DNA of 64,000 nucleotides, taken from the NCBI GenBank assembly GCA_032622095.1, contig CP136067.1:132497990-132561989 (forward strand), in the 5' to 3' direction. Positions within the stretch are counted from its first letter, which is position 1; each line of letters starts with the position of its first letter. The notes below the pieces were generated by a model. It was not told the origin of the DNA, did no database searches, and was given only the letters and a program-made list of their open reading frames with translations. The translations under genes were made by a program, and so were the position numbers. This DNA is from Siphonodentalium dalli. Taxonomy: Eukaryota > Mollusca > Scaphopoda > Gadilida > Siphonodentaliidae. This document shows, piece after piece, positions 24,088-35,760 of the stretch.

Positions 24088-24330
24088 TTAAAGATACAGG
24101 CCTCCTCCGTGGTTGGTATAGCTGTTAAAATAGCCAGATCCGCTAAAACCGCCATAAACAGAAAGAATATTAAATACAGATGTTGTTTTTATATCAATCA
24201 TAAATATCGCTGCATGCTATTGTCTTGTTTGTACATTTTGTTATGTAAACACTCATCAAAAACGTTACAGAACCAGTTGTTTATAGACAAACACTCGGAA
24301 CTACCCGATCGTCCAATAAAAATGTTCCGT
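24088..24330. mobile_element. TTAA-flanked MITE, family 1, copy d (partial or rearranged)
   Basis: TTAAAGATACAGGCC, then AAACCGCCATAAACAGAAAG, and TGTTATGTAAACA follow the same order as the other copies, but similarity fades after about 24,330. CGCCCCTTTAA at 24,850-24,860 may be its displaced right end. Confidence 0.55.
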
Positions 24331-25997
24331 TGCGCTGTGGAACACAAATATAAAATTATTGGCGCCATCAACAATAGCATTCAGAGTTTATTTTAATCGA
24401 CCCATTCGAGCAGCTGTCAGTTCAAAATCCAGCTATTTACCGTTACTTCATGAAATGATCAAACAGAAAACGTGTACATAATATAATTGTTCTTGCAAAG
24501 AGATGAAACTATTTCAATCCAGTTAGTATTTTCTCCTAACCTATATATGGTAATACATACCAAATAAGAAATTTACTATGATAGTATTGTGAGTTGTAAA
24601 TTGTGGACGCACCAAATTAGGGGCTCTACAACCGACGTATAAAGCTCGAGAATCTAAATAAGGAAATGACGCAATATCGTGCATCTGCTTATAAACAATT
24701 CACTGCGCTTTTTGCGAAAAACTGAAAACACTTGACCTGCATAATATTGCATTAAAATCATCATATACTTTACTATTTGTATATTCTTGAGAAATTATCA
24801 TAATTTAATCAATGTTATTTATAAATTATAACCTATAACGAAAGTCACCCGCCCCTTTAAACTTTCCTTCTCATTTCTGCTGTGTAACCTGGCGTGTGGG
24901 AGAAGAGCTCTCCAAAATTGTGGATATAATGTATGGCAGGCTTTGTCACATTTTATCAGTTTTTCTATGATATGATTGGCCACATTGCTGCGACCCTTCA
25001 TTTATTTTTCTTATATCTTCCAACCTCGGGGTAAAGCACATACTAGTCCTTGATAGGTGGTGAAGGTGTATTGTTATTGTATGTTTGTCATTATTCTTCA
25101 TAACACAATATATACGCCGGGGCCCTCTTTCATTTAATCATATATCATATATTTTATTTTCTATCCACTGTCTATTAAATATCTTCTTGTTTAAACCCAG
25201 TTATTCAATGTTATTGATGAACACCTCATATTTAACTTTGTCATTTTCTCCAGTTCACTATACCATACATCACATCACGGAGATGACTATATATGTAAGT
25301 TGGCTGAAGTCGGGACAATGTTGGTGTACCCTTACTTGACCTCCATTTCTGACTTGAACACCACCAATTTGGGAACTATAAATTCATCATATGATGAAGC
25401 GGCTAATTCATCCTACTTTGTCTGAGAATGCGATCAGAACAAACCACAGAAAAACCTCTCGAGGAAAAAAACGACGGAAGCCTGCTTTCCGAACCAACAT
25501 CTCCAAACGCAGCTCGAATGGTTGAAAATCCATTCGAATTGAAAATTGCGTAACACAACCTCTACACGTACCATAGAATATACAAGTATAAAGTAACATA
25601 TATAAAATACACTATTATCTTGATCAAATGACACAATATTTGCGCTTACTAATTTATAATTTGAATAAAGCTTGTTCTACATATATAAGGTTCGACACGT
25701 CCATATCTAGGTTGAAAAATGACTTATATTATTGAATGATTGTTTAATAAAACTAAATATTCACGATGTACCTTATGCAAACAATGCATGACGCCAATTT
25801 TCTATAATCTACATGATGATCATATATTATATAAATAGCTGGTTATAAAATATATTTGTACCACAGGCAAATCATTCTATTCTTTGACGTCGATATACAA
25901 AAGCACTAAATATTTTAAACAACATTTTGGAGGTGACCCGGCCGACAATGGCTTTGGCTAGAAATGCCAGCAAACACTCTATAATCGTGTAAGTAAT
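24331..25997. other. No recognisable feature
   Basis: AT-rich unique DNA with only short motif-free frames. Confidence 0.4.
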
Positions 25998-26086
25998 GGT
26001 TAGAGCACAAGAATTGTTCTTTACCAGAATCAATCGAGTCGGAGACGAGATTTATTCTGGTAAAGAACAGTTCGCGTGCTCTGACC
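25998..26086. repeat. Foldback hairpin, 33-bp arms
   Basis: GGTTAGAGCACAAGAATTG and TTCTTTACCAGAAT on the left pair with the inverse sequence on the right, 29 of 33 positions matching around a 23-bp loop. A probable foldback MITE. Confidence 0.75.
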
Positions 26087-26475
26087 GACTTAGAGAATAA
26101 ATTGATCACACATAATGCAATAAACTGGAAATGTGCCGTACGCTGGCCGCGATTGGACACAATAGCCGGTTAGCCACGCCCAAAAACGTGATTAACGTGA
26201 ACTGAATGTGAATTGATATGTCCGAAACAACACGGACTGTTCCCACTTTGAAGCGCCCGTGCGATTTGTTTGTTATGAGTTGCGGGTGCCTAACAATGGG
26301 ATAATCATTGAACTATTCATTCGCCAGCCTTGGGAATTGGTGTGCTTTACCAAAAATTAGGGAACGATTGCAACAATGGGATTGTGCTCTAACAATAGTT
26401 ATAGCGTGACCTCTTTTCATTGGTCATGCATAATACGGTATTACATAGCTAACTCATTATTACCACGAACGTCCA

Positions 26476-28610
26476 GGGCCCTGTTTCATGAAAGCAACTT
26501 ATGACATAGTTGGGACTTAAGATGGTCATAATTTCGAACTTCAGTCATAAGTGCGTTTCACGAACAAGGTCTTAACTTAAGATGGTCTTAACTTTGGTCT
26601 TAACTTTAAGACTGCTGTGAGGTGTCATAAGATAATCTTAAAGTTAAGACCCCCGTGATAAGTGGCATATCGATCACAAGTATGGCGGCCTACGTTATTT
26701 TGCAATTACGGAGATATCTGTACATTGTCTGGGTGGGCAATTCGTCGTCTGGTATACAGGGTCGTGGCTACAGAGTGAGAGGGGGTGTTCGCCTCGAAAT
26801 GTCTGACTACACCCCCTTAAACAACACCAAATTCTCTTTGGGTTTAAACATTCCAACTGGTACCTCAAACTTTCCAAAACCAAAGTTTGGAGAGGGCACC
26901 CCCCCCCCCACCGTATAACCATAGGGTTAGTTTGGTGAAAACAATTCAGAGCACAGGCTTATCATTAGGGACGTGGCGAATGGGGTTTGTGTGTTGTCTA
27001 CCCCCCCCCCCTCCAACCACACACACACACACACACACTTTGGTCAAAATGTTTAGCAATTGGAAATTTCATGCCTGACAACAATATTAATCGTACACTA
27101 TATATAGGTAGACAAACAGCAGCAACCGAAAATAACCAACTTTAGGGGCGTCAGGTTAGAAATTTCGAGCTGTTGGAATATTTGAGATACCAATTGGAAA
27201 GTTTAAATCCAACGGGTGGGGCGGACATGGCATTTCGCGAACATGGAAGTTTGGCCCGGTTCAATTAAGGGACGGGTGCAGTTGGAAATTGCACGATGTG
27301 CACCCCCCCCCACAGAGACCAACTAGCCACCCCGAGCCTCGTCGAATGTAGGATATAGTCAATTATCAGCTGTGTATGAAACCTATAGATAATATATATT
27401 ATAAAATTGTATTACCCACGAATTAAACTTTTTATAAGAATTATGGCCTAGCTCAAAGCTCAAAGCTCACAATCTCCTCTATGTTATTCCATATGTGTGT
27501 GTGGAGATGGGGTAAAATGAGATCAATTAATGTATTGATTCTTTACTCTTTCCAAATTTCCGTCGGCTGTTTACAAAGCAGATATGTCATATAGGAAAGG
27601 TAACACAAACGCTCTTTATCAAAATATGTTTTAGAAATAGTGACAATTTTCTATAGAGAATATTATTTTTATTGAGTTTATGCCCACGCCCATATGTCGT
27701 GATTTTTAAGGCTGTCCAAATTTTTGTCATGTTTTTTTTTTGCAGGGGTGGGATGACCGTTGTACAGCATACTGCATATATGATATACACACCCGTAACG
27801 ATGACACCCCTTAATACGAGTGTGTTAATGAAAACGTAGTTATATATATATCCATGGTATGACAACCGCATAAAACATCTGCATAAAAATAATAAAAAAG
27901 TTACTCTAACAAATATTTTTCATTTCCCTTTGAATCGAAAAATGACCTATGTGTGTCCTGATGATATCGCCGATTTATTTTGATTATTGCTACACGTAGA
28001 GAGCGTAGTCGATAATATACGAGTTATGTCGGCTCACATAAAAAAAATCGCCACCTGATCATTGCGCTCAGTGGACTAACTCGGCGTGCATGCATGGTTG
28101 CAGTCATGCATCGATCCATATAATTATATTGTCTTATTTCTGACACCGCCACTCGTCAGTAAACGTAAAGCTCGTCATTTTAAGAGCCTGCTATGTACTC
28201 ATGTTCGAATTCACATCGTGAAACTCATACAAGTCTAAGATCCATATGCGAATATAAGGCCACTGACTATAGACACTAAGATACATACGCTGATTCGCCC
28301 ACCCCACACCGGCCGCTATCCAGCATCCCTGTCACACAATAATGTCAACTCGGACTCGGCTCTTTCTCGATAACCTCTCAATGCCGTACATAAAGATTGC
28401 ACAAGCCCACATTTTTTTGTTCCGGACTGTAGATAATTGTCGATAACCAGTCTAAATGAGCGGGAACTTAACATACTACTTAAGTAGGACTTAATCTTGT
28501 TTTGTGAAACGCGTTCTTGAAACGGAAAAGTTACACCATAAGATCCACCTTAGATCTTAGATTAAGTCCATCTTAAGATAATCTTATGACCTTGCTTCAT
28601 GAAACAGGCC
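26476..28610 (+). mobile_element. GGGCCCTGTTTCATGAA-family element, copy 1
   Basis: The left (A) end is GGGCCCTGTTTCATGAAAGC; the right (B) end is the inverse type, GCTTCATGAAACAGGCC at 28594-28610. Both ends continue inward with ACTTAAGATGG-type subterminal repeats. CCA flanks both sides (26473-26475, 28611-28613), which would be a 3-bp target duplication. GGGCC termini and a 3-bp duplication suggest PIF/Harbinger; no transposase is visible. A frame beginning MAAYVILQLRRYLY at about 26,685 may be a remnant, but it is soon lost in C-rich repeat. Confidence 0.6.
26755..27330. repeat. Poly-C-containing dispersed repeat inside copy 1
   Basis: Three C-tracts (near 26,900, 27,001 and 27,303), a CA microsatellite at 27,018-27,040, GGGACGTGGCGAATGGGG and CTTTCCAAAACCAAAG. 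Related to 9135-9275. Confidence 0.5.
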
Positions 28611-28665
28611 CCAGGGCCCTGGGCCCTGTTCCATGAAGGCAACTTGTGACATAGTTGAGACTTAA

Positions 28666-30064
28666 GGTCTATTCTCATTGCACACGCGCGTGCGATTAAT
28701 CGCAGCGTTTTTTAAGGTGCGTGTTAACATAATGCAGAGCGATTCGTGATCAATTACCTTCCTCAAACAACCACGTCCTATTCGTGACCAATCAAGCAAT
28801 CAACCTCGTCATCGAGATAGCCGTTACAGAGAATGGCATGGTTCACTCGGTCACATATACTATCCGGGTACAGTCATTCTCATAACTGATGGGCGATAAA
28901 ATAATAAATGAAGTACGGAAAGGAGATAAAAGGAAATGGCTTGGAAAGAAGTTTCCAACGTATAGCTAGCATCAGTGGTGATTTTTGTAGAATTCAATCG
29001 AATTATATTACCTGTCAGTCTCGCGCAAAACTGTACCCAAGATTGTGAATTATAGATTGATAGTAATGTGCCGTTCAGCATGTGCGATCAATAATGATAA
29101 GCCGTCGATGACGATCAAATTGAAATCAATCGCTCATGCGAACAGCATCCTGGCGACAGAATGAGACCTTAAATGATGCGTGTGTGACTCTTAAGGTCGA
29201 ATTCTGAGTCCCATCACTTATTCTATTTCAATGGTGGTTCGTAAATTATAGTACCGCGTTGTTACTGTTGCCAGCGGCTATACAAATCAGCACTCGATGA
29301 TGGGGGAGGGGGTCTGAAAAAAGAAACGTTCATACACAGGGTTGAACATAAAAATCCCTCCCAACCATGGGTCTATCATCCTCCCTACATGCAAATATAT
29401 TTGTTTTTCCTCCAACAAATTGGGGTCTCATCCCCTCTTTCCCCATAATTTTTACTGGATATCATATGTTTGAGTACAACTGTTTTAAATGAGCTTTATT
29501 CAGAAAGACGATTTTTGTCAGACCTAGCTAACTATAAAGTAAAATTTTGAAAGATCTAATTCAACCACTTGAGTACACTTTTGATAATCTTGAGTGATAA
29601 TAACAATTATATACACAAAACTCCTGTAATCTGGGTTGTGATCGTACTATATAGTGTTATATACGTTTCAAGCTGGAATAAAATATGCATATTTATGCCC
29701 AACTACATGGAATTGAACCCTCTATTTCTAATTATAATTAGCTAGATATAAATTGTGTCATCAAAACTTATGTCATTGTGATGGCATGGCTCGTTATACT
29801 CAACTTATACCTGAGTAAATCTAACAGAGGAACATTAAAGTTAATGTGTCAGCATATATATATGTGGTCACCCCAACCAAAAGTACTTCATCATCCTCAA
29901 ACCTACCCTAGCCCTGTGTATGAATGTGTTTGTCAGACCCCACCCCTATTGGGGGCACTCTTAGCAGTGGGAGGAAGAAATGCAATCGAACACACATATA
30001 GAGCCGCTCGACCTTAAAAAACGCTGCGATTAATCGCACGCGCGTGTGCAATGAGAATAGACCC
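28666..30064. mobile_element. TTAA-flanked element with 53-bp perfect TIRs
   Basis: Inserted in copy 2. TTAA lies at 28662-28665 and 30065-30068; the ends start GGTCTATTCTCATTGCACAC and are inverted repeats of about 53 bp with no mismatch except an extra C at the right tip. The corresponding place in copy 3 (near 37,631) has a single TTAA, which demonstrates the insertion. The 1.4-kb interior has no transposase motif. Confidence 0.85.
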
Positions 30065-30858
30065 TTAAGATGGTCATAAGTTCAAACAGCAGTCATAAGT
30101 GCGTTTCACGAACAAAGTCTTAACCTAAGATGGTCTTAACTCTGGTCTTAACTTTGAGACTGGTGTGAGGTGTCATAGGATAATCTTAAAGTTAAGACCT
30201 ACGTTGTGATCCGCAGTTGGTCCGAAATGTGGATGGGATCTAGTGCATGTATATATTATTATAAACACATTTAACTGAATAACACCTTGCTAGCATGGAG
30301 GGGTGTTTCAGAAATGGTAGTAATTAATAACAAACTGGTAAGCTATAGCAGTGACGTGGCCAGTGGTTGCAAGATTGGCGGGGTGTCCGCTACTATCTGT
30401 AAAACGCCAAGACCGGACTATATATACATTTCTAATTGCTGTAACAAAAGAATATATTTACATAGAGTTGAACATCATTTGCGATTCAAATCACCCAATC
30501 GCACTGTAGACAATAATCATGTTGAGACAATTAATCCGAACATTTTTACATCGATGATAATAGTGAATGATTTATACTCAGTTTTTTTTATAAATGCTTA
30601 TGTCAGCTATCATTATTATTTACTTGCCTTTCTATATTAGTATGTTATAATTTGATTGTAAAAATGTATTGTATATGTACCCCGTATATATACCAACAAG
30701 ATAATAATACATAATATGTGTTATTTTATTATTATTATGAATATTATCATAATCTATTAACTATGAAATAAAAAGATATATAGCATGTATATAGTATACG
30801 GACCGCGCGGGCACACCGGGATCCACGAAAGAACATATAATATCACTGTGAACTTGTC

Positions 30859-30953
30859 CACAGACCCCTGGGGGAATTACTAAAATACCAATATAGACTA
30901 TACCAGTGGTATAGTCTATATTGGTATTTAGTAATTTTCCCCAGGGGCATGTG
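30859..30953. mobile_element. Foldback MITE, copy a
   Basis: CACAGACCCCTGGGGG and ATACCAATATAGACTATACC on the left mirror GGTATAGTCTATATTGGTAT and CCCCAGGGGCATGTG on the right, leaving almost no loop. The same element is in the other palindrome arm (36752) and at 54042. Confidence 0.85.
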
Positions 30954-31064
30954 AACCGACCGTCTGTTCACGTGTTGTTAATTATAAACGCTCTTTATTA
31001 GAAGTCGTTGATTTGGTTTTTATTAAAACATACATTATATGCAGAATGTCGTTCAACGTAATAG

Positions 31065-32010
31065 TCGGATTCCTTATGTCGAAAAAAAGGGTCGCGCGTT
31101 TTCGGAATGTTAAAAGCGATATGACAACGGTTTCTATACTATGAGTGTGTCTATTTTCAGAATCTACCTGTTTCCAGCTTGATATTTTAGTGGAAACAGG
31201 TTTGTGTGAGGCTTTTGTTTGTGTACCCCTCTATTTTTTTCCCCGTCCACCTGGTAATAAAAACATGCTATTACCCATGCATATCATGTTCGGTAAGTGG
31301 CTTTCTTTGTTCCTGGAAATCGAAAAACATGGAGAGATCTTACCACAAATTGCATATTTACATAATTAATGCGGAAATTTACCATAAAATCATCAGATGA
31401 ATTGTATTTATGACTGAATTTTCAATTTACTTTCCCAAATATTAAGGTATTGAATATTCTTAAAATCAGCTACATCACTTATAGACGAACATAAACAATC
31501 TACAAGGATAAGTTGATCATATGTCACAAACAAAACTTCGATACATCGATTTTTGATAAATATATCGCAGAAAAGCTAACCCTACCCCCACCCTCGCTGA
31601 TTTCACAAATCAGATTCCTTTGGTCGAAAAAAAACGGTCGCGCAATTTCGGAATGTCAAAGACGACATGCGAACGGTTAATTTATCAATAGCGTGTCTAA
31701 TTTCAGAGTTTACCTCTGTCCAGTTGAAATTTTATTGGAAAAAAAGTGTTTTTGGACTGTTTTAAGAATTTAAAGAGCGTTTACTTATTATACAAATATT
31801 AATCCTCATAACTAACATTCTGGTGGACTGTGCGAGTTGAAATTAACAAAAGTATCAAATATGGAAGTATCCTTTCCTAGTCTACTTGTTTCCAGTCTGA
31901 CATTTCAGTGAAAACAAATTGTTTGGACGGTTTAAAAAAAATTAAAGAGCGTTTCCTAATTATACAAATATTAACTAACACGATTAGCCTTATCATGAAT
32001 TGTGCGAGTT
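31065..32010. repeat. Imperfect tandem repeats in copy-2 interior
   Basis: A block with GGTCGCGC, TTTCGGAATGT, a lone CTGTTTCCAG-type segment and TAAAGAGCGTTT recurs near 31,065, 31,610 and (in part) 31,870. Confidence 0.6.
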
Positions 32011-32014
32011 GAAA

Positions 32015-33105
32015 TTATGTACATATAAGTCTCCGCGGGTACAGTAATACAGTTGCGATCAAAATTAACGTTGAGCCCTATAGAGAGTTTGAAAATTTAC
32101 TCAAATGTTCACAGTGATGGAACATAATGGCTATGATATATGCACGGCTCTTACATGTGATCTACCGTAACTACGTGTGATTTTACGAAATTAACTTGCA
32201 ATATAGTCAGGCCACCAGATACAGTAGTTGATAAAAAATGTGGTTCACATCAATCATATACATTACAATCACGTGTTTCAGTGATAATGTCCACTATTCT
32301 ACAAATGTAATGTTTATCAAGACTAAAGTTTCAGGATGTCGTTGTAAATTGATTGATGGTGTTTTTCATCAATTGACAAATTAATGTTTATTGCCAGCAT
32401 AATACGGAGTTGTGTGCTAACAAATCTGCGAGTCATATTTATGTAAGTGTCAGTCACTGCTTGTTAAAATTGTTCGGTCATGTAGAATTTTTTATATTTT
32501 CATGCCAAGCTATGGTGCTTATGGATCATTCTGTTTTAGTATTACATTTGGAGAAACCAGACCAACATCGATGTAACAACTACAACAACTCATATATGCC
32601 AATTAAATAGGGTGGTATTGTTTCAAATTTTAAACAATGTTATCATGTCCATATGTATTGCTAAATATTACTGGGCATAGATGATTGTTGTTCTATATAA
32701 TTCATGGTCGGGTTTAGCCAAATTAGGAGTTTAAATTATGTTCATCTGATTATAAAGAAGACACTTTCTCTGTCCACCCCGGGATACATGTTTCACATAC
32801 TAAATTAACATCTTAGTCAACATAACAAATCACTCCCTCAAATCCTTTGCCATATAAGAATTAAAATAAATTGTCAGTATAAATAGGCAAGACATCTCTG
32901 GACACGTTCCAAGAGAGAATATATTTATAAGAAACATATATGTGCATTATGTGCTTGGTCTTATATATATGGAACAAAACATTAAGGTGTAAGTGACACA
33001 GTGCGGGGACAATACTGTGTCGAAGAACATAGTTGAGGGGACCCTTCTATCATCCTTCATAATGTATTATGACCCCATCTGTTGTGAACAAACCATTGAC
33101 TTAGA
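32015..33105. other. Copy-2 interior, no recognisable feature
   Basis: AT-rich with short motif-free frames only. Confidence 0.4.
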
Positions 33106-33169
33106 CTTAATGGATCGTTCTCCCCCAATCATATACTTGGCTTTGAACCGATCAACAATCTGGACCGTG

Positions 33170-33730
33170 GTATTTTCCCGTAAATTAGATAGTGTCTATA
33201 GTCGGACGGATGGTATTGGTTATGTTCAAATTGTGACACACATATGAAACTGTACATGTTTGTCCCCATGGGCCATTGAGCATTATAAGATCGAGAAACT
33301 TAGTCTATGCAACTACCGGAAATTCACTGGAAATTGCAATTATAGCTCAGGGTCGTAATTCAACGTCAGTGTTTGCGTTTCCGATGCAGTTAACACCCAA
33401 ATGTGAAATTTGAGATATACCTGGCCGTCAGAGTGAACCAAATGTCTTATTTAAGATTAGCAACGGTTGCCAATCAAATACCACAATGGTGTACTAATCA
33501 TTCATTGGTATTGCCTTAATTTAGTCAGTGTCTAATCACATGGTGCTGGTTTTGTTCAAAGTTGGTCACATGTATGTCTAAAACCATGCAGCCATGTTCT
33601 GCATAGGCCACTGATCATTATAAGATCGGGAGACTTTGCCACCCGATAGATCCTTAGCAACGGTTACTAAGCACCTGCTCGGAATTTGCAGGAAAATGCA
33701 GCTATAGTTGATATCTATTTACCCATTAAG
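33170..33730. repeat. Two diverged ~340-370-bp repeats
   Basis: GGCCATTGAGCATTATAAGA near 33,270 matches GGCCACTGATCATTATAAGA near 33,607, with GATATGTTCAAA-type sequence before and GGAATTTGCAGGAAAATGCA-type sequence after both. Could be a decayed duplicated exon, but no frame supports that. Confidence 0.5.
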
Positions 33731-33734
33731 CTCT

Positions 33735-34860
33735 ACTTTAGTGGAAATTCGAATTTACTTGATTTTCACAGCTATACACGAAGCGTGGAGATTAATTGTG
33801 GTCAGAATATTGATGGTGAATGTTGGGTTTCAGTCGTTGTACTGAAGTTCGCCAAATGTAACTGGCGTGGAAAGTGTGTAAGCAAAGCCTATACCGCTAT
33901 AGTAAAGATATAAGCTGCGCCGAAATGTCCATTTATCAGTAGCACAAATCCTGTAAAAACACAAATTCTCCCAGTGTATGTTGGATAGACTTCGATGACA
34001 ACGATTGAGTTAATGACAACGAACAACTACCATCTATACCTATGTATTTGTGACACTACACCCCGTTATGATCAACGATGTGGCTTCAAAACTAGTCAGT
34101 GGACAACAAGACAGACAAGTATCATACAAAACAATAATTTAATATGTAATCACATCGTGAAACTTCAGTCTTGTTGGGAATATTTTCGTTTGATTCAACA
34201 GACTGCATATTATCGAAATTACAAAACCATTCGACACTTACTTTTGCCAATTACTGTATCTTGAGGCATAACTATATCATATATTGCATCTATTAAATCA
34301 CGGATAGTTACAGTGGGTCAAACACGAGTGTTAATCTTCATATATAGTTGCGCACGATTGCCAATAAGTGATATTACAACCAATGTTTGAGCATAACACG
34401 AAACACAGTGTTAAATTTTGATTGCAACTGTAGCGAGCAAGAATCACCTGACCACACCCATTTGTTTTAAAACTACGTCTGTGTTCATACTTAGTATTTT
34501 TTTAGGAATATCAGTACGCGCATATCATCATACGCAAAATGGCGCCATTTATCCAAAGTACTAGAATCTCCATAGGGCTCAGTGTTAAATTTTGATCACA
34601 ACTGTAGCCAACAAGAATCAACCGATCACATCAAAATTTTCAAATCGCAACGATCACCATACGCCAGATGGCACCATTTATCATTTTCTGTAAATACGAA
34701 ACGCTCTCTAAATTATGTTGACCCCGATTTAGGCCGACCCGCCAAAATTCAAGAATGGAAACAAGTCAATCCTGAAAACACACCTACTAGGCATACAGAA
34801 TCCATTTTCAGATCGCTTTTAACAAACCAAAAATGCAAAATGACATAAGGAATCAGACTA
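33735..34860. other. Copy-2 interior, no recognisable feature
   Basis: Frames at 33,686-33,913, 33,995-34,264 and 34,582-34,848 are short and match nothing I know. A block around 34,400-34,470 is loosely repeated near 34,580-34,650 (GTTAAATTTTGATYRCAACT). Confidence 0.4.
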
Positions 34861-35760
34861 TAACGTACTTTCGAAGTTCATACGCAGTTTGTTAATTATA
34901 ACAGGCGTTTAGCACATGTGTCAACAGAACCAGAGCAAATGGCACTAACATCATTTACATATGGCTTCTACAAGTATGTCTCAGATTGGAAATAAGTATA
35001 TTTGGAGCACGATATGAAGTCCTATTCACATTATAGCAATATACATAAAGAGCGTTTTGTGTTAGTATTCCATGAATGTTGGCAATCAATACAGAGCGTT
35101 TAGCTCAGTGCTTCCATTGTGGTGTATTGTATGTGTATGCCGTCGTGGCGACATATTCGGTTTCCTGGTATTATATATGCTTCAAAGAGGTATAATGTAT
35201 TAGAACCTAATATCAGCATTGAAATGAGCGAACATATGTCTCTCGTCGCCTTAATGGCATGTTATATGTGTGAAGGTTCATGCACATTCTGAGTTAGAAT
35301 GTATAAGTCCCTTTATTAACTGAAATAATATATTTGAGCTCGATACGTTTGTATAAAATAGACATTGGAAGCATGCAGCCATGTGTGGATGGGGTCTGAC
35401 GCGAAAACACAGTTAAAAAGCGCGCTCGTGCAGTTAAGTATGCACCAGTCATTATACTGATTATCGCCCTTGCATTAAAATATCATAATTATTCTTAGAC
35501 ACGCCCTAGTATATGTCACCAGACACTGTACCTAGGCATATAACACACAGAGAACCTTTTTTTTGTGTGCATAGCTGTAATAAATTGTCGAGAGCCAGTC
35601 TAAAAGCGCGCGAACTTAAATTACTACTTAAGTAGAACTTAATCTTGTTTTGTGAAACGCGTTCTTGAAATGGAAAAGTTACATCATAAGATCCACCTTA
35701 GATCTTAGATTAAGTCCATCTTAAGATAATCTTATGACATTGCTTCATGAAACAGGCCCC

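Larger units (their letters stand above)
18273..24091. mobile_element. TTAA-flanked element with CCCTTTCAGTGCC ends (interrupted)
   Basis: TTAACCCTTTCAGTGCC starts at 18273 and its exact inverse, GGCACTGAAAGGGTTAA, ends at 24091. Inside are another TTAA-ended element and an LTR retrotransposon, so the span is a short element swollen by later insertions. The right TTAA is shared with the next TTAA MITE (24,088). Confidence 0.6.
28621..35760 (+). mobile_element. GGGCCCTGTTTCATGAA-family element, copy 2 (long)
   Basis: The A end starts at 28621 (GGGCCCTGTTCCATGAAGGC) and the B end finishes at about 35,760 (TTCATGAAACAGGCC). Its outer 1 kb (to about 31,057, without the 1.4-kb insertion) and inner 0.9 kb (34,864-35,760) are repeated in inverse in copy 3. 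The 3.8 kb between 31,057 and 34,864 is present only here and is where a transposase would be expected, but only short frames remain, so the copy looks dead. Confidence 0.65.

Noticed and set aside
27950-27985. CTGATGA motif as a possible hammerhead core
   Set aside because: No GAAA at the required place and no stems I and III around it.
33170-34860. Short frames as exons of a host or transposase gene
   Set aside because: No recognisable domain, no consistent splice sites, and the segment is the interior of a decayed transposon.
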